DNA of 32,901 nt from Cochliopodium minus (Eukaryota > Discosea > Himatismenida > Cochliopodiidae): positions 1,652 to 34,552 of the forward strand of contig JAMYWO010000372.1 of NCBI GenBank assembly GCA_024220525.1. The letters run 5' to 3'. This document shows, piece by piece, positions 31,040-32,901 of the stretch; within the stretch, counting starts at the first letter, position 1, and every line of letters starts with the position of its first letter. Position numbers and translations under genes: made by a program. The notes beneath the pieces were generated by a model. It worked only from the letters and a program-made list of their open reading frames with translations. It ran no database searches and was not told where the DNA came from.

Positions 31040-31693
31040 CTCACACTAATTTTTTTTATTTTTTTATTTTTAATTCAATAGTGTTCATTTCTCAAGATTT
31101 AAAATTTAATAAATAATAAAAATAAAAAAATATAAAAAAATAAAATGAATTTTTCAATTTCCCTAGCTGAATTAAATAAATTTATGTTATCTAATCACAA
31201 ATTAAATATCTTTTCAACAGATTTTCCTTTCTTCCCAAAATATTTAAAATTTAACTTAAATATCTCTTTTTTTTTTAAAAAAAATGAAAAATAATTTTGT
31301 AAATCAAACTCACACTTCTATCAAATTAAAATGTTGTAAGGATTTTTTACCTTTGTTTAATTTTAAATGTTTTTAATTAACTAAGAATTTTTTAATCAAT
31401 TTGATCTAATTCTTATTCTTTTCTAAAACTATTTTTTATTAATTAAATAATTCGTTGGAAAAAGGAATTTCTTTTTAAAAATACCAATGAAATTGATTTT
31501 TAAAATTTTAAAAGAAAAACATTTCGAATTTCAGATCAAAAATTTCATTAATTTCCACTATAAAATTCGAATATCGAATCTAGTTCGCCAATTTTTAACA
31601 AGGTTTAACTTGTTGTTAAAGGATTCTTTATTTTGCTGAAAACATAAAAAAGGATTAAATCAATATTAAAGTTTTTTATCAAAAAAAAAAAAA
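31040..31693. promoter_or_regulatory. Divergent spacer between the two HWTW-motif genes
   Basis: 654 bp of AT-rich DNA without a gene. A small hairpin (AACAAG at 31597-31602 with CTTGTT at 31609-31614) and a nearby TTCGA/TCGAA dyad (from 31565) lie about 90-130 bp before copy B. The region presumably carries both promoters. Confidence 0.4.
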
Positions 31694-32212
31694 ATGATTA
31701 AAGATGAAGAGCAACACATTTTTTTGAATTCTAATACTGACAATACTAAAGAATGTTCTTCAAATAAAAGAGGATTTAATGAAATTGAAGAAAACTGGGA
31801 GGATTTAAATAATTTACTGGAGAATTTAGAAGATGATAATGTATTGTTTGATAATATTGACTTCAATACTCCTATTGTAGTAAACTTTGAAGAGAATAAA
31901 GATGAGAAACTAATTGAAATCGAAAAAATTGAAAAGAAAAAAGATTCAGAGGAAAAATCTAACTTAAAAGAGAAAATAAACTCCGAAAATGTAAGAAAAC
32001 CAACAAGGAGATCAAACAAAAAATCAAAAACAAACTATACCTACAAACAACTGAAAAAAAAGAAAGTTCCTCAATTAAGAGAAATTGTGGAGAATTACAA
32101 ATATGATTTCAAGATTTATTATCATTGGACTTGGACACTCATCAAAGAAGATTTAATAGAACTTATTTCAGATCCAACAAATGAGAAATATACATTCAAA
32201 AAGGAAGGATGA
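31694..32212 (+). CDS. Acidic/basic protein with C-terminal HWTW motif domain (copy B)
   Basis: A single exon of 172 residues. It starts at an ATG right after a run of A. Residues 30-100 are acidic and Leu-rich (EIEENWEDLNNLLENLEDDN) and probably helical; residues 100-118 are basic (RKPTRRSNKKSK), a likely nuclear signal. The last 55 residues, YTYKQLKKKKVPQLREIVEN, then YYHWTWTLIKEDLIELISDP and KYTFKKEG, match copy A: KxxxLxEIxEN, HWTW, K-x-DLIE(I/L)I-x-DP-x-N-x-KY-x-x-KK. The N-terminal parts are unrelated. Domain-only conservation suggests the C-terminal unit is the functional part, perhaps nucleic-acid binding. It ends in TGA. Confidence 0.75.
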   Translation: MIKDEEQHIFLNSNTDNTKECSSNKRGFNEIEENWEDLNNLLENLEDDNVLFDNIDFNTPIVVNFEENKDEKLIEIEKIEKKKDSEEKSNLKEKINSENVRKPTRRSNKKSKTNYTYKQLKKKKVPQLREIVENYKYDFKIYYHWTWTLIKEDLIELISDPTNEKYTFKKEG

Positions 32213-32382
32213 AAATAATTTTTATTTTGCTTTTTCTTTGAGTGTTTTTTATTGTTGTGATTATATTTATTAAAAAGATTAGAAAGAACAAAAAACTATC
32301 AAATTTGAAAATCATCTTTTGATTTTCTTTGATTTTCTTGATGAGAAATCTCTATTGAATTTAATCAAAAAAAAAAAAAAAA

Positions 32383-32763
32383 ATGAAAGAAGAGGAGATT
32401 GTAATTCAAGAAAAAATTTCCGTTGTTCAAAAAATATCACCAAATGAAGAAAATAAACCAACTAAGAAAAGAGAATTAAAAAGAGATTTAGAAAATTTGA
32501 TAAATAACAATAATAGTTTCACAGTTCAAAAAATACCTAAAATAGAAGAAAAATTCAAAATAATGGCAGATAAAATGGAATTAAGCAACAAATTTCTCAA
32601 TAAAAAAGATGCAGATTACTATTTGGAAGAGTTATATAAACATATGGAATGGGTTCAAGAAGAAATAAAAATGATGGGAAAGACATTAGTAAAAAAAAAA
32701 TTAAATTATTTAGATAGAATGATAAATAAGTCATTATTTCAATTTCTGATTTCAAAAATATAA
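32383..32763 (+). CDS. Small Lys/Glu-rich coiled-coil protein, unrecognised
   Basis: 126 residues in a single exon, opening directly after a run of 17 A. Residues 1-60 are charged and disordered-looking (KPTKKRELKRDLENLI). Residues 60-115 have heptad-like spacing (KMELSNKFLNKKDADYYLEE, HMEWVQEEIKMMGKTL), consistent with a short coiled coil. The end is hydrophobic (SLFQFLISKI). I know of no family match. It could still be a chance frame in AT-rich DNA, but length, the A-tract start context and the non-random residue use argue for a gene. It lies 170 bp after copy B of the HWTW pair on the same strand. Confidence 0.55.
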   Translation: MKEEEIVIQEKISVVQKISPNEENKPTKKRELKRDLENLINNNNSFTVQKIPKIEEKFKIMADKMELSNKFLNKKDADYYLEELYKHMEWVQEEIKMMGKTLVKKKLNYLDRMINKSLFQFLISKI

Positions 32764-32901
32764 ATTTTTTTTTTTACTGGAATATTTTCGTCTTTTTTTT
32801 TTTCTTTTTTTATTTTTCAAAAAAAAAAAAAGAAACCTATGAGATTGATATGTATAAATGGAGATAACAATCTGTCTTACAGATATTCAGGAATAAAAAA
32901 A

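Overview
The window is nuclear DNA of a very AT-rich, intron-rich unicellular eukaryote. Introns are mostly 50-480 nt, T-rich on the coding strand and GT..AG. Start codons often follow runs of A. TAA, TAG and TGA all end reading frames, so the standard code fits. Low-complexity Asn/Asp/Glu tracts, LRR, RCC1-like and F-box proteins, and a fungal/protist-type (TTM) RNA triphosphatase suggest a free-living or amoeboid protist. An Anaeramoeba-like or amoebozoan source would fit, but I cannot fix the genus. I see no viral or transposable element, rRNA, tRNA or CRISPR array.

Layout: a thioredoxin-domain protein cut by the left edge (-); an LRR protein (-); a 7-exon lambda-crystallin/L-gulonate 3-dehydrogenase homologue (-), whose start codon lies 28 bp from that of a 15-exon protein (+) with four DOMON domains, a cytochrome b561 core and a His-rich tail; an RCC1-like protein (+); a TMEM161-like membrane protein (-); an unrecognised protein (-) whose 3' part is frame-broken and holds an inverted repeat; an F-box protein with a ThuA/glutamine-amidotransferase-like C-terminus (-); an mRNA-capping enzyme (+) joining a TTM triphosphatase to a guanylyltransferase. 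A single N at 18230, inside mirror-image simple repeats, then interrupts both the capping gene and an ABHD1/3-type hydrolase gene (-) running toward it.

The right half holds an acidic protein (+), a multi-pass membrane protein (+), a CDC123/ATP-grasp-like protein (+), a large type I surface protein with GLUG-like and Pro-Ser-Thr repeats (-), a nucleotide-sugar transporter (+), two divergently placed paralogues with a new-looking C-terminal HWTW motif, and a small coiled-coil protein.

The genes do not form one pathway. The strongest observations are: (1) single missing bases, mostly in homopolymers, in the b561 core and in the gene at 13.3-14.7 kb; (2) the N join, which probably abuts two unrelated contig ends; (3) DOMON domains multiplied as two-exon modules with matching intron phases; (4) an N-terminal TTM triphosphatase fused to a capping guanylyltransferase; (5) a C-terminal module shared by the LRR and RCC1-like proteins. 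Exon borders were found by hand from splice sites and reading phase.
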